Assembly: GCF_003234365.2 (NCBI RefSeq)
Contig: NZ_CP126260.1
Span: 2,976,001 to 3,040,000, forward strand
DNA length: 64,000 nucleotides
Direction of reading: 5' to 3'
From: Curtobacterium sp. MCJR17_020
GTDB taxonomy: Bacteria; Actinomycetota; Actinomycetes; Actinomycetales; Microbacteriaceae
Part shown: positions 9,462-17,372 of the stretch, one piece after another
How positions within the stretch are numbered: position 1 is the stretch's first letter
How the letters are laid out: each line of letters begins with the position of its first letter
Translations under genes and position numbers: made by a program
The notes under the pieces: generated by a model
Told to the model about the DNA's origin: nothing
The model's database searches: none
The model's input: only the letters and a program-made list of their open reading frames with translations

Positions 9462-10799
9462 TCAGCGGGACAGGACCGCCCACCCCCTGGCCGGGAGGCG
9501 CAGGGTTCCGTCCCCGAGATCCGCGCCGCCCGCCTCCACCTGCGTCGCATCCGCCGCGGGCACCTCGACGGGATCGGCCGACAGGTTCAGGGCGGTCACC
9601 ACGGCCGCGTCCGACGTCGCGGTCCGCAGGACGACCACCGTGTTCGTCAGGTGCACCACGTCGGTGTGCGCCCGGTGCAACCACGGGTTGCGGCGGCGCA
9701 GGGCGATCAGGGCCTCGTACGCGTGCGTCAGATCGCCCGCTGCGGGTGGTGCGTCCGGGAACTCCGGTCGGACCGCGTCGTCGCCACCCTCGCGTTCCTC
9801 CTTCACCCCGGTCCAGCCGTACTCGTCGCCCGCGTAGACGATCGGGGTGCCGGCGACGGTGAACAGCACCGCTGCCGCGTGCCCGGCGAACTCCTCCCCC
9901 ACCGCGCTCGCGATGCGGGTGACGTCGTGGTTGCCGATGAAGGTCGTCGGGGCGAACGTCGCGAGCAGGGCGTCGTGCCGCTCGATCGCGTGCGCCAGTT
10001 CGTGGCCGTTGCCGTCCGCGATGCCGTGCCAGATGCCCTGCCACAGTTCGTACTGCGTCAACGAGTCCATGGTCGACTCCCGCGCGATCGCCGCCGCGTC
10101 GCCGTGGATCACCTCGCCGCTGAACCACGCGTCCGGGAACCGCTCGCGCACCCGCGGCAGCACCCTGGACCAGAAGGCCGGTGGCACCGCGTACGCCGCG
10201 TCGAGGCGCCAGCCGTCGATCCCGCGCTCCAGCCAGTGCGTCATGATCTGGACGACGAGGTCCTCGGTCGCTCGGCTGCCGTGGTCCAGCGCCACGAGGA
10301 TGTCGTGTCCCTCGAACAGCCCGACGGGCACCGGCTGGCCCGGCGTCCACCCCGACCAGTCGATCGCGAACAGGCCGGCAGTGGCCGCGTCCGGTCCTGC
10401 TTCTTCGAGCGCCCGGAACGCCGGGTGCTCACGGCCGACGTGGTTGAAGACACCGTCGAGCAGGACCCGGACCCCCCGCTCGTGCGCCGCCGACACCAGG
10501 CGGTCGAAGTCGGCGTCGTCGCCGAGTCGGGGATCGATCCGGAAGTGGTCCACCGTGTCGTAGCCATGGGTGGAGCTCGCGAACACCGGCCCGAGCACCA
10601 GGCCGTTCAAGCCGAGGTCCAGCACGTGGTCGAGCCAGGGTTCGATGCGGCCGAGACGGTGCTCGACGGCACGCTCCTCGACCGGCGCCCCCGGGCGGAC
10701 GTCCGCCCCGACGAACCCGAGCGGGTACACGTGCCACCACATGACGTGCGGGACCCACGCGGGCTCGGGCGGACGGATCGGTGCGGTGTCGGTGCTCAC
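9462..10799 (-). CDS. GH13 alpha-amylase family glycosidase
   Basis: A 445-residue enzyme of glycoside hydrolase family 13, acting on alpha-glucans or malto-oligosaccharides. All four conserved regions are present: DGVFNH (115-120), GWRLDAA with nucleophile Asp200, SGEVIHG with acid/base Glu229, and FIGNHD with Asp292. There is no signal peptide, so it is probably cytoplasmic. The GTG at 10799 is chosen because the family homology begins shortly after it; the longer open frame upstream is Arg-rich and unlike protein. It stands alone, convergent with the mmsB-like gene. The exact specificity (amylase, neopullulanase-like or trehalose-related) cannot be read from the sequence. Confidence 0.88.
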   Translation of the reverse strand: MSTDTAPIRPPEPAWVPHVMWWHVYPLGFVGADVRPGAPVEERAVEHRLGRIEPWLDHVLDLGLNGLVLGPVFASSTHGYDTVDHFRIDPRLGDDADFDRLVSAAHERGVRVLLDGVFNHVGREHPAFRALEEAGPDAATAGLFAIDWSGWTPGQPVPVGLFEGHDILVALDHGSRATEDLVVQIMTHWLERGIDGWRLDAAYAVPPAFWSRVLPRVRERFPDAWFSGEVIHGDAAAIARESTMDSLTQYELWQGIWHGIADGNGHELAHAIERHDALLATFAPTTFIGNHDVTRIASAVGEEFAGHAAAVLFTVAGTPIVYAGDEYGWTGVKEEREGGDDAVRPEFPDAPPAAGDLTHAYEALIALRRRNPWLHRAHTDVVHLTNTVVVLRTATSDAAVVTALNLSADPVEVPAADATQVEAGGADLGDGTLRLPARGWAVLSR

Positions 10800-10880
10800 C
10801 GCTCCGATGCTGCCAGCCGGACCTGAGCCGGGTGCGCCGGTGCTGGGAACGGACAGGGGCGGCGGGACGAGGATGTGGGC

Positions 10881-11279
10881 ATGGGACGTGCGATCAGGAC
10901 GGAAGCGGACGCTGCGGCGTCGGAGTCGGAACAGGCCGATCGGACCTGTGCGTCGTGCGGCCGTCGGATGCCGTCGTCGGCGGCTCACGAGGCCAAGTGG
11001 TGCTCCCGTGCCTGCCGCCGCCACGGAGTGGACCGGACGGACCTGGCACTCGAACAGCGCATCGACGAGTTGCTCGCCGCACGGGCACGCACCTCGAGCA
11101 TCTGCCCGTCCGAAGTCGCGCGGTCGCTCGAACCGGACGACTGGCGCCCGCTCATGGAACCCGCCCGCCGAGCAGCCCAGCGCATGATGGCGCGCGGCGA
11201 GGTCGAGATCACCCAGGGCGGCTCCGTCGTGGACCCGTCGACTGCGAAGGGTCCGATCCGCATCCGTCGACCGCGGTGA
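10881..11279 (+). CDS. DUF2256/DUF3253-like small protein
   Basis: A 132-residue protein of unknown function. The N-terminal half has a zinc-ribbon-like cysteine pattern, CxxC at about residues 23-26 and CSRAC about 18 residues later, as in DUF2256. The C-terminal part (about 60-132) resembles DUF3253, a small winged-helix-like domain ending in a basic tail. ATG 10881 has GAGG 8 bases upstream; an in-frame GTG at 10875 is an alternative. It is divergent from the GH13 gene. No function is proposed. Confidence 0.7.
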   Translation: MGRAIRTEADAAASESEQADRTCASCGRRMPSSAAHEAKWCSRACRRHGVDRTDLALEQRIDELLAARARTSSICPSEVARSLEPDDWRPLMEPARRAAQRMMARGEVEITQGGSVVDPSTAKGPIRIRRPR

Positions 11280-11290
11280 GCCGCGGGCCC

Positions 11291-11689
11291 TCAGAGGCGC
11301 TCGTGCAGCGTCCGAACGAGCCGTTCGAGTGCCGTGACGAGTGCACGGGTCTTCTCCTGCGTCACTCGTGACGACGAGTACTGGAAGTGGGTCTTCTCGT
11401 CGGTCAGACGCTTGAAGTGCAACCCCGGCCGGGTGTCCGGGGCGCAGGCTTCGTCGAGCAGCCGCCGCGCCGCCGCGTGGTCGTCCCCGATGTGGTGGTA
11501 CCCGAGCACGGCGCCGTAGATCGCATCGGATGCTGCGATGCCTCCCAGCACGGCATTCGCGCCGGCGGTTTTCCAGTCAGCGTGGCTGGCCGACTCGGCG
11601 TACATCTGGGCGACTTCGAGGTAGGACGCCGCCTCGTCTCGTCGCATCTCGACGGCTCGCCGGTCAACTGCCCGCACTCGACGGGCCAT
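11291..11689 (-). CDS. HEPN-domain toxin-like protein of an MNT/HEPN pair
   Basis: A 132-residue, mostly helical protein encoded directly after a minimal nucleotidyltransferase gene. Its TGATG junction with that gene overlaps by one base. It contains R94-x6-H101, matching the Rx4-6H motif of HEPN RNases, and a tyrosine (Tyr104) three residues after the histidine. In studied MNT/HEPN systems the HEPN protein is an RNase toxin silenced by its partner through modification of a tyrosine near this motif. Assignment rests on gene order and the motif, since the rest of the sequence is not distinctive to me. It could instead be a general HEPN/SAV2148-like helper. Confidence 0.65.
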   Translation of the reverse strand: MARRVRAVDRRAVEMRRDEAASYLEVAQMYAESASHADWKTAGANAVLGGIAASDAIYGAVLGYHHIGDDHAAARRLLDEACAPDTRPGLHFKRLTDEKTHFQYSSSRVTQEKTRALVTALERLVRTLHERL

Positions 11690-12282
11690 CAGATGAGCGT
11701 CCTGATCTCCTCGCCGAAGACGGTCCGGGCCTCGTCACGCCACGAGCCGACCAGCGGGTCGCCCTCGGCGACGAATCGGCGGAGGTCTGCACGGGTGACG
11801 TCGAAGACCTGACACTCGTTCCCGGTCCATCGCCGAATCAGATCGCCGAGGCGGACGACCACTTCGGTGTCGACGGTGTCAGCGAACACGACGAGCAGAT
11901 CGAGGTCGGATGCGGGGGTGGCGGTGCCGCGAGCGACGGAGCCGAAGATCGACACCGAGAGCACCCCCGCACCTGCAGACTCGACGAACGCTGCGATCCG
12001 ACGCTCGAGTTCGTCACCAGCATCGAGGCCGAGTTCGACCGCTGGCCAGAGCAGGTGCTCGCGGTTCACCCGGTACGCCGAGTGCTGCAGGCCACGTTCC
12101 ACGCAGACGAGGCCCGCTTGCTCCAGCTTGTCGAGTGCCCGCTTGATGCCGGTGTGCTGTGCGGCGCCGGCGACTCGCGCCACCTGGCGGCCGGTCATGC
12201 CGGAATCGGTCCGGGCGAGCACTCGGAGTGCGTCTGCCTGGGTGGCACCGAGGAGTGTGGCGAGTGGTTTCACGAGTTGCAT
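11689..12282 (-). CDS. nucleotidyltransferase (MNT) antitoxin-like protein with N-terminal HTH
   Basis: A 197-residue protein. Residues 1-75 look like a winged helix-turn-helix (TGRQVARVAGAAQHTGIKRALDKL). Residues 100-190 form a minimal nucleotidyltransferase domain with the GSVARG motif at 114-119 and Asp126 and Asp128 in SDLDLL. ATG 12282 is chosen because GGAGG lies about 7 bases upstream; longer in-frame extensions lack this. The HTH suggests it also regulates its own operon. Repeated GTGTAC elements at 12300-12305 and 12334-12341 (GTGTACAC) lie just upstream and are candidate operators. With the HEPN gene downstream it forms a likely type VII-like toxin-antitoxin unit. Confidence 0.8.
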   Translation of the reverse strand: MQLVKPLATLLGATQADALRVLARTDSGMTGRQVARVAGAAQHTGIKRALDKLEQAGLVCVERGLQHSAYRVNREHLLWPAVELGLDAGDELERRIAAFVESAGAGVLSVSIFGSVARGTATPASDLDLLVVFADTVDTEVVVRLGDLIRRWTGNECQVFDVTRADLRRFVAEGDPLVGSWRDEARTVFGEEIRTLI

Positions 12283-12401
12283 GCTGGCCTCCGGAAGCAG
12301 TGTACCGATTTTGAGTCCACATGGGGCGGATTCGTGTACACCGCCCGGTTGCCGCCCGCGGTGAGGGAACACCTGTCGTGCACCGTCGGTTGGGGACGGG
12401 G

Positions 12402-13502
12402 ATGACTGCAACCGGATCGACCGAACCGACCCCCGTCCAGCCTCGTGCCCTCGTCGTGGGAGCGAGTGGCATCACCGGGTCCGCCCTGGTGGGCCACCTG
12501 CTCGACCTCGGCTGGGACGTGACCGCGCTGTCCCGCCGACCGCTCCCCCTGCAGGACGTCCGGACCGTCGCCGCGGACCTCCGCGATCCTGACAGCCTCG
12601 GCGCCGCGCTGGCAGACGAACGCCCCACGCACGTGTTCTTCACCGCGTGGCAGCGGCAGGAGACCGAAGCCGAGAACATCCGTGTGAACGGCGGCATGGT
12701 CCGCGACCTGCTCGCTGCACTCGCGCATGCTCCGCTGGCGCACGTCGCGCTCGTGACCGGGCTGAAGCACTACCTCGGCCCGTTCGAGGCCTACGCCGCC
12801 GGCGAGATGCCGGACACGCCCTTCCACGAGGAAGAACCCCGCCTGGACACGCCGAACTTCTACTACGCGCAGGAGGACGAGCTGTTCGCCGCCGCCGAGC
12901 GCCAAGGCTTCACGTGGTCGGTGCACCGCTCGCACACCGTGATCGGGCACGCCGTCGGCAACGCGATGAACATGGGCCTGACGATCGCGGTGCAGGCGAC
13001 CCTCGCGAAGGAGCTCGACCTGGACTTCGTGTTCCCGGGCAGCGAGGCGCAGTGGAACGGCCTGACCGACATGACCGAGGCGGGGATCCTCGCCGAGCAG
13101 ATGGTCTGGGCAGCGACCGCACCCGAGGGTGCCGACGAGGCCTTCAACATCGTGAACGGCGACGTCTTCCGGTGGCGCTGGATGTGGCCGCGCCTGGCTG
13201 CACACCTCGGCGTCGACCCGGCGCGTGTGGTCGGGTACCAGGACGAGCCGCGACCGCTCGAGCAGCAGATGGCACCGTACGAGTCGGAGTGGGCCGGCAT
13301 CGCCGAGCGACACGGTCTGGCGGAGGCGGACATCACGCGGCTCGCCTCGTGGTGGCACACCGACGCCGACCTCGGCCGCGCGATGGAGGTCGTCACCGAC
13401 ATGGGGAAGAGCCGCGAGGCCGGGTTCACGGCCTTCCGCCGGACCGAACGCGCGTTCGCCGACCTGTTCGCGCACTACCGGGCCGATCGACTCATCCCCT
13501 GA
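12402..13502 (+). CDS. PRISE-like SDR family oxidoreductase
   Basis: A 366-residue NAD(P)-dependent reductase of the extended short-chain dehydrogenase fold. The nucleotide-binding motif is GASGITG at about 20-26. The TGLKHYLGPFEAY segment (Lys122) and the NFYYAQED segment (Tyr154/Tyr155) match the PRISE group (progesterone 5-beta-reductase/iridoid synthase-like), which reduces the C=C bond of activated enones. ATG 12402 is the first start that fits the domain. It is divergent from the MNT gene, and the next gene downstream is convergent, so it is probably monocistronic. The physiological substrate is unknown. Confidence 0.83.
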   Translation: MTATGSTEPTPVQPRALVVGASGITGSALVGHLLDLGWDVTALSRRPLPLQDVRTVAADLRDPDSLGAALADERPTHVFFTAWQRQETEAENIRVNGGMVRDLLAALAHAPLAHVALVTGLKHYLGPFEAYAAGEMPDTPFHEEEPRLDTPNFYYAQEDELFAAAERQGFTWSVHRSHTVIGHAVGNAMNMGLTIAVQATLAKELDLDFVFPGSEAQWNGLTDMTEAGILAEQMVWAATAPEGADEAFNIVNGDVFRWRWMWPRLAAHLGVDPARVVGYQDEPRPLEQQMAPYESEWAGIAERHGLAEADITRLASWWHTDADLGRAMEVVTDMGKSREAGFTAFRRTERAFADLFAHYRADRLIP

Positions 13503-13524
13503 GCCGTCGGCCCGGAACAGCGGG

Positions 13525-13872
13525 CTACAGCGCGAGCAGGAGCACCTCGAGCGTCGCGACCGACAGCACCAGCAGGACGACGGCGCCCTGCAGGTCGCGG
13601 TCGTGCGCTCGGAGGTGCGCCACCACGGCACCGACGAAGTAGACCACCGCGCCGACGGCCGCGGCAATGGCGAGCGGGACCCACCAGACGCCGATGACGA
13701 GCCCGGCGGCAGCGGCGACCTCGAGCACTCCGAGGACCGTCATCTGCGCGGGGGTGACGTGGACGGCCTGCATCGAAGCGACGATCTTCGGGTTGCGGAC
13801 GAGTTTCATGACGCCCGACCCGAGCAGGGCCACGGCGAGGACGAGGGACAGGACGACGGCAGCGATGTGCAC
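13525..13872 (-). CDS. DoxX-like small membrane protein
   Basis: A 115-residue protein with four hydrophobic segments. The N-terminal GSGVMKLVRNPKI motif and the VLEVAAAAGLVIG helix are typical of the DoxX-like family. Its role is unclear; members are often linked to redox or thiol stress. It is divergent from a TetR gene, with an inverted repeat between them, so it is a probable target of that regulator. Confidence 0.82.
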   Translation of the reverse strand: MHIAAVVLSLVLAVALLGSGVMKLVRNPKIVASMQAVHVTPAQMTVLGVLEVAAAAGLVIGVWWVPLAIAAAVGAVVYFVGAVVAHLRAHDRDLQGAVVLLVLSVATLEVLLLAL

Positions 13873-13888
13873 GGGGAACTCCAGGTGG

Positions 13889-13914
13889 TGAAACGGATGG
13901 TTGTCCCCGTTTCA
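13889..13914. promoter_or_regulatory. inverted repeat TGAAACGG-N10-CCGTTTCA, candidate TetR operator
   Basis: Arms 13889-13896 and 13907-13914 are perfect complements in the divergent region between the DoxX-like and TetR genes. Position and symmetry fit a TetR-family site controlling both genes. Confidence 0.65.
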
Positions 13915-13964
13915 AACCGGAGACTGCTCCCCGTATTCCCGGCCACGCGATCTAGGCTCGGTGC

Positions 13965-14621
13965 ATGACCCGCCGAGACGTCGCCCGGAACCGTCAGGCG
14001 CTCGTCGACGCGGCCCGGTCCGCGTTCACCGACCACGGCCTCCAGGCTGCACTGGAACCGATCGCGGTCGCAGCGGGACTCGGCAACGCGACCCTGTACC
14101 GGCACTTCCCGACCCGCGCGGCGCTGTGGGAAGCCGTGCTGGTCGAGCCGATGCACGAGGTGCTCGACCTCGTCGAGCACTGCCGCGAGTTGTCCGCCTC
14201 GGACCCGTGGGAGGGCTTCGCGACCTTCGTCCGCGAGACGGCGGCGATCGAGGCGCGCCGCACCGGGTTCAGCGAACTCATGACCACCGACTACCGCGAC
14301 GCTCCGGAACTCCTCCGGCTCCGCATCGCCGTGCAGGACGGGATCGACGCCCTCTTCACAGCCGGACAGGCGGCCGCGGTCATCCGCGCCGACGCCACCC
14401 TGGCCGACGTTGCACTCCTGCAGCTGTCGATCGCGGAGACGATCCGCACCTTCGGCCGGGTCGCACCCGAGGCGTACCGACGCTGGGTGGACCTGGTGCT
14501 CGACGGGTTCCGGGCGGCGGACGTCCCGCGCGGCGTGCTGGCCGGACGCCCCCTGCGCGGCGACCAGGTCCGTCGGGCCCTGGCGGAGCGCCACCAGCCC
14601 GCCGGCCGTCAGAAGGCGTAG
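13965..14621 (+). CDS. TetR-family transcriptional regulator
   Basis: A 218-residue regulator with an N-terminal TetR helix-turn-helix (residues about 10-55, including LEPIAVAAGLGNATLYRHFPTRAAL) and a helical ligand-binding C-terminal domain similar to SbtR-type proteins. Divergent from the DoxX-like gene. Its 3' end overlaps the convergent radical-SAM gene by 13 bases, leaving no room for a separate terminator. Confidence 0.9.
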   Translation: MTRRDVARNRQALVDAARSAFTDHGLQAALEPIAVAAGLGNATLYRHFPTRAALWEAVLVEPMHEVLDLVEHCRELSASDPWEGFATFVRETAAIEARRTGFSELMTTDYRDAPELLRLRIAVQDGIDALFTAGQAAAVIRADATLADVALLQLSIAETIRTFGRVAPEAYRRWVDLVLDGFRAADVPRGVLAGRPLRGDQVRRALAERHQPAGRQKA

Positions 14622-15682
14622 CGGATCCGACAGGACGGCAGGTGCTCGGCGACGAGCTCGCGGAAGCGCTCGACGAGCTGCCCCTTCATCCCGGACCGGT
14701 AGCGGACGTTCACCGCGCCGTTCTGCGACACCTTCTGCTCCTGCAGGTCGGGGCGCCAGAGCAGGTCCTCGGCCTTCGGGTGCCAGCCGAGGTTGACCTC
14801 GTGCAGGGGTTGGTTGTGCGTGAGGAAGATCACCTCGGCCGCGATCTGCGCCTTGGCGGCCGGTGACAGTACGTCGTCGACCTGCCGCAGCAGCTCGGTC
14901 CAGTCGGACTCCCACGTCGGGGTGACGATGACGGGCGAGAAGTTCAGGTGGACCTCGTAGCCGGCGTCGACGAACTCGTTCACCGCAGCGATCCGATCGG
15001 CGACGGGACTCGTCCGGATGTCGGTGACCTTCGCGGTGTCGTGCGGCATGAGCGAGAACCGGATGCGCGTGCGGCCCATCGGGTCCCAGTCGAGCAACTC
15101 GCGGTTGACGTACTTCGTCGCGAAGGACGCCTTCGCCGTCGGGGTCATCCGGAACAGGTCGCACAGGTCGCGGACGTTGTCGCTGATCATCGCGTCGACC
15201 GAGCAGTCGCTGTTCTCGCCGATGTCGTACACCCACGACTCGGGATCGCACTGGTTCGGCTCGGTCTTCGGCCCCTGCTTCGCGATGTTGCGAGCGACGT
15301 GCTTCGTGATCTGGTCGATGTTGGCGAACACCGTGACGGGGTTGCTGTAGCCCTTGCGCCGCGGGACGTAGCAGTACGCACACGCCATCGCACAGCCGTT
15401 CGCCGTCGAGGGCGCGATGAAGTCGGCGGAGCGGCCGTTCGGTCGCGTGATCAACGACTTCTTCACGCCGAGCACCAGCGCCTCGGTCTTGATCCGGACC
15501 CACCGCTGCACGTTGCGCTCATCGCCGTGCACCTCGGGGATGTTCCAGTGGGACTCCACCGGCACGATCTCGGCGTCCGGCCAGCGCCCGATCACCTCTT
15601 GCCCGCGCTGCAGTTCGAGGGCAGCGGGCTCGGCGTAGATCCGACGGACGTCGAGCATCGGGCGGGCGCGGTCGTTGCTCAT
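14609..15682 (-). CDS. spore photoproduct lyase-like radical SAM protein
   Basis: A 357-residue radical SAM enzyme of the SplB-like family that persists in non-sporulating actinobacteria. The cluster-binding motif is CX3CX2C (Cys97, Cys101, Cys104) in NGCAMACAYCY, the spacing used by spore photoproduct lyases. Further family features include SLMPHDTAKVTDIRTSP and VHLNFSPVIV. ATG 15682 has AGGAG just upstream; the 28 extra upstream codons are unlike the family. In Bacillus the enzyme repairs UV-induced spore photoproduct. In a non-sporulating leaf or soil bacterium a role in repair of related pyrimidine lesions is plausible but unproven. Confidence 0.85.
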   Translation of the reverse strand: MSNDRARPMLDVRRIYAEPAALELQRGQEVIGRWPDAEIVPVESHWNIPEVHGDERNVQRWVRIKTEALVLGVKKSLITRPNGRSADFIAPSTANGCAMACAYCYVPRRKGYSNPVTVFANIDQITKHVARNIAKQGPKTEPNQCDPESWVYDIGENSDCSVDAMISDNVRDLCDLFRMTPTAKASFATKYVNRELLDWDPMGRTRIRFSLMPHDTAKVTDIRTSPVADRIAAVNEFVDAGYEVHLNFSPVIVTPTWESDWTELLRQVDDVLSPAAKAQIAAEVIFLTHNQPLHEVNLGWHPKAEDLLWRPDLQEQKVSQNGAVNVRYRSGMKGQLVERFRELVAEHLPSCRIRYAF

Positions 15683-15743
15683 CGACTCCTGTCTACCGGG
15701 GACCACTGACGGTGCAGACTCGGACCAAGACTGCCCGAGGCCT

Positions 15744-16205
15744 TCAACTATCTCCTTGGCCATCAATTAGGTCCGCCATCGCTTCACAGACGGTGGAAGT
15801 ACTCGCGCGTGCGACGATAGAAAGGATAATCGCCACAACCGGAGCGATGAACACGGCAGCTGTGCCAAGATGCGGCCCGATCGCTACGGAGATCGCAGCA
15901 ACGATCGCAGTTTTCCCTGCGCCAGCGAGCGATAGCACTTGTTGTCGCTCTTCCTGGTAAGACCGATCCCCACAGAGGAGTTTTCGGATCTCAACTAGAA
16001 CATTTCGATAAAGCAAGCTAGCGGCATTTTTCAGGCCGCCAAACGGCGCGGTGTCATTGGAACCAGCTCCCGACATCCACGAGATTGCAGCCTCTTCGGG
16101 GCTGCGATGCCTGAGCAGCTGGGCAACCCCCTGAGCCTGGTAACCAGGTAGAGCCAGTAGCCACTCATCGGGCGATCCAGAGAGAAGTTCGTTGACATCG
16201 CTCAT
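15744..16205 (-). CDS. small protein with hydrophobic C-terminal segment, partner of trypsin-like protease
   Basis: A 153-residue protein I do not recognise. Residues 1-90 are polar and helical. Residues 98-134 form a long hydrophobic stretch (AIVAAISVAIG, then AVFIAPVVAIILSIVA) that could be one or two membrane helices or a pore-forming hairpin. The start ATG overlaps the protease stop by 4 bases, so the two are translated together. Base composition here drops to about 45-55% GC, against about 70% around it, indicating horizontal acquisition. The layout of a protease followed by a small membrane-active protein resembles conflict or cell-death modules in which cleavage releases an effector, but that is only a hypothesis. 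Confidence 0.6.
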   Translation of the reverse strand: MSDVNELLSGSPDEWLLALPGYQAQGVAQLLRHRSPEEAAISWMSGAGSNDTAPFGGLKNAASLLYRNVLVEIRKLLCGDRSYQEERQQVLSLAGAGKTAIVAAISVAIGPHLGTAAVFIAPVVAIILSIVARASTSTVCEAMADLIDGQGDS

Positions 16206-16849
16206 AGCATCGCCTTCAGGTACTCAGCGGAAATCGCATGAGTTGTCTGATGAAGAGTATGAGGATCGACACCACCTAGAGAGATTCCGCCGCCTCCCGC
16301 CGGAGCATAGCTCCCCAAGAGAACCGCTACCACTTTTTTCATGGCGGAATCGAAAACGGGACCGCCGGACTGACCCTCGCGTGCTTGCACGTTCATAACA
16401 ATGTGCTTGTTTTTCTCGCCACGATTGTCGATCAGAACACGAGCTCCGACGGCGGCTTGCTGCTGCGTAAGTACCAGCCTTCCCATATTTGCATGAGGAA
16501 AACCCAGCGTAACAAGACTCTCGCCCACCCTCACGTCATCAGCCCCACCGAGAGAATAGCCGAACGAAACAAATCCATCAGCGAGTCCCAGCACGCAGAG
16601 GTCATGCAGAGGGTCTGCCGCAGCGATCGTCACTGGATAAAGTTTGAGGACTCCGTCGGTGGTGTCCTGGTAATCATCGAAACTACTCATGCGAGGCAGA
16701 ATCAGGACGAGATTGCTGTCGTCCCCTCCGACAACATGGAAGGCCGTCGCTATCCGGTTGAATGCGACCGCGAAAGCCGTGCCGAGGATCTGAACACCGG
16801 ATGGAGTAGATCGGCCGATAGCGTACACAACTTGGCTCAGATCTTGCAT
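16202..16849 (-). CDS. trypsin-like (S1) serine protease
   Basis: A 215-residue chymotrypsin-fold protease. The triad is complete: His38 in ATAFHVV, Asp83 in PLHDLCVLGL, and Ser161 in EGQSGGPVF. There is no signal peptide, so it should act in the cytoplasm, unlike most secreted S1 proteases. It is the first gene of a two-gene unit, and its stop codon overlaps the next start. GC content is clearly below that of its neighbours. Such short intracellular trypsin-like domains occur as initiator proteases in bacterial conflict systems, paired with effectors. The small hydrophobic partner encoded next is the natural candidate substrate, which is inference. Confidence 0.8.
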   Translation of the reverse strand: MQDLSQVVYAIGRSTPSGVQILGTAFAVAFNRIATAFHVVGGDDSNLVLILPRMSSFDDYQDTTDGVLKLYPVTIAAADPLHDLCVLGLADGFVSFGYSLGGADDVRVGESLVTLGFPHANMGRLVLTQQQAAVGARVLIDNRGEKNKHIVMNVQAREGQSGGPVFDSAMKKVVAVLLGSYAPAGGGGISLGGVDPHTLHQTTHAISAEYLKAML

Positions 16850-16929
16850 CTTCGTTTCTCTCTTGTTCGCCAGGCCAACTAGTCAATTTCACTTATGTAG
16901 ATCTTCACACGCACATCTCGCTTCCGCCA

Positions 16930-16954
16930 CTGGTAACTGGTAACTGGTAACTGG
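16930..16954 (+). repeat. 7-bp tandem repeat CTGGTAA, 3.6 copies
   Basis: Three full copies plus CTGG of the unit CTGGTAA lie just upstream of the conserved hypothetical gene at 16967 and at the edge of the low-GC insert. No matching repeat is seen at the other edge, so it is not an obvious attachment site. Confidence 0.85.
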
Positions 16955-16966
16955 CACGATGAAGGC

Positions 16967-17272
16967 ATGACCGCCGAAGCCGACGACCATTACTTCGTGG
17001 TGAACGGCCGACGCTGGCGCCGCACCGACCCGGCCCTGCCCGAGGAACTCGCGGCCGCGCTCCGCTCCCACCTGGGGCGCGGGCGCAACGCGGTGAAGAC
17101 CGCGAAGCGCGCCGGCGACGACGCTGCGCTGGCCGCGGCTCGGCACCGGAACGGGCTCGCGAAGCACGGTCTGGGCGAACGCGGCCCGGAGTGGTGGACG
17201 CGCCCTGAGGCCGATCGGATCGCCGACGCCGAGCGCGCCATCGCCGACCTGGACGCGCTCGACGCCGACTGA
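16967..17272 (+). CDS. conserved small hypothetical protein
   Basis: A 101-residue, charged, soluble protein with no signal or membrane segment. It starts with an acidic leader, then YFVVNGRRWRRTDPALPEELAAALRSHLGRGRNAV, and continues as Ala/Arg-rich helices ending in an acidic tail. I recognise it only as a small protein commonly conserved in actinobacteria. The ATG is preceded by GAAGG at proper distance. Normal high GC marks the return to host-like sequence after the low-GC insert. Confidence 0.75.
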   Translation: MTAEADDHYFVVNGRRWRRTDPALPEELAAALRSHLGRGRNAVKTAKRAGDDAALAAARHRNGLAKHGLGERGPEWWTRPEADRIADAERAIADLDALDAD

Positions 17273-17372
17273 TTGCTCCCATGACGCCCGCGGTGGAAAG
17301 CGGAGTCGGGCATACCTGATCGGGAGTTCCGACCAGGTACGCCCGATTCGACCAGGTACGCCGGGGGCTGCG

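Noticed and set aside
12283..12401. A sigma70 promoter for the toxin-antitoxin operon
   Set aside because: A TACACT-like -10 can be seen on the minus strand, but no acceptable -35 at 16-18 bp; only the GTGTAC repeats are noted.
16136..16954. CTGGTAA repeats at 16930 and CCTGGTAACCAGG inside the 153-residue gene as attachment sites of a mobile insert
   Set aside because: The match is short, the inner copy is within coding sequence, no integrase or tRNA gene is near, and no flanking direct repeat was found.
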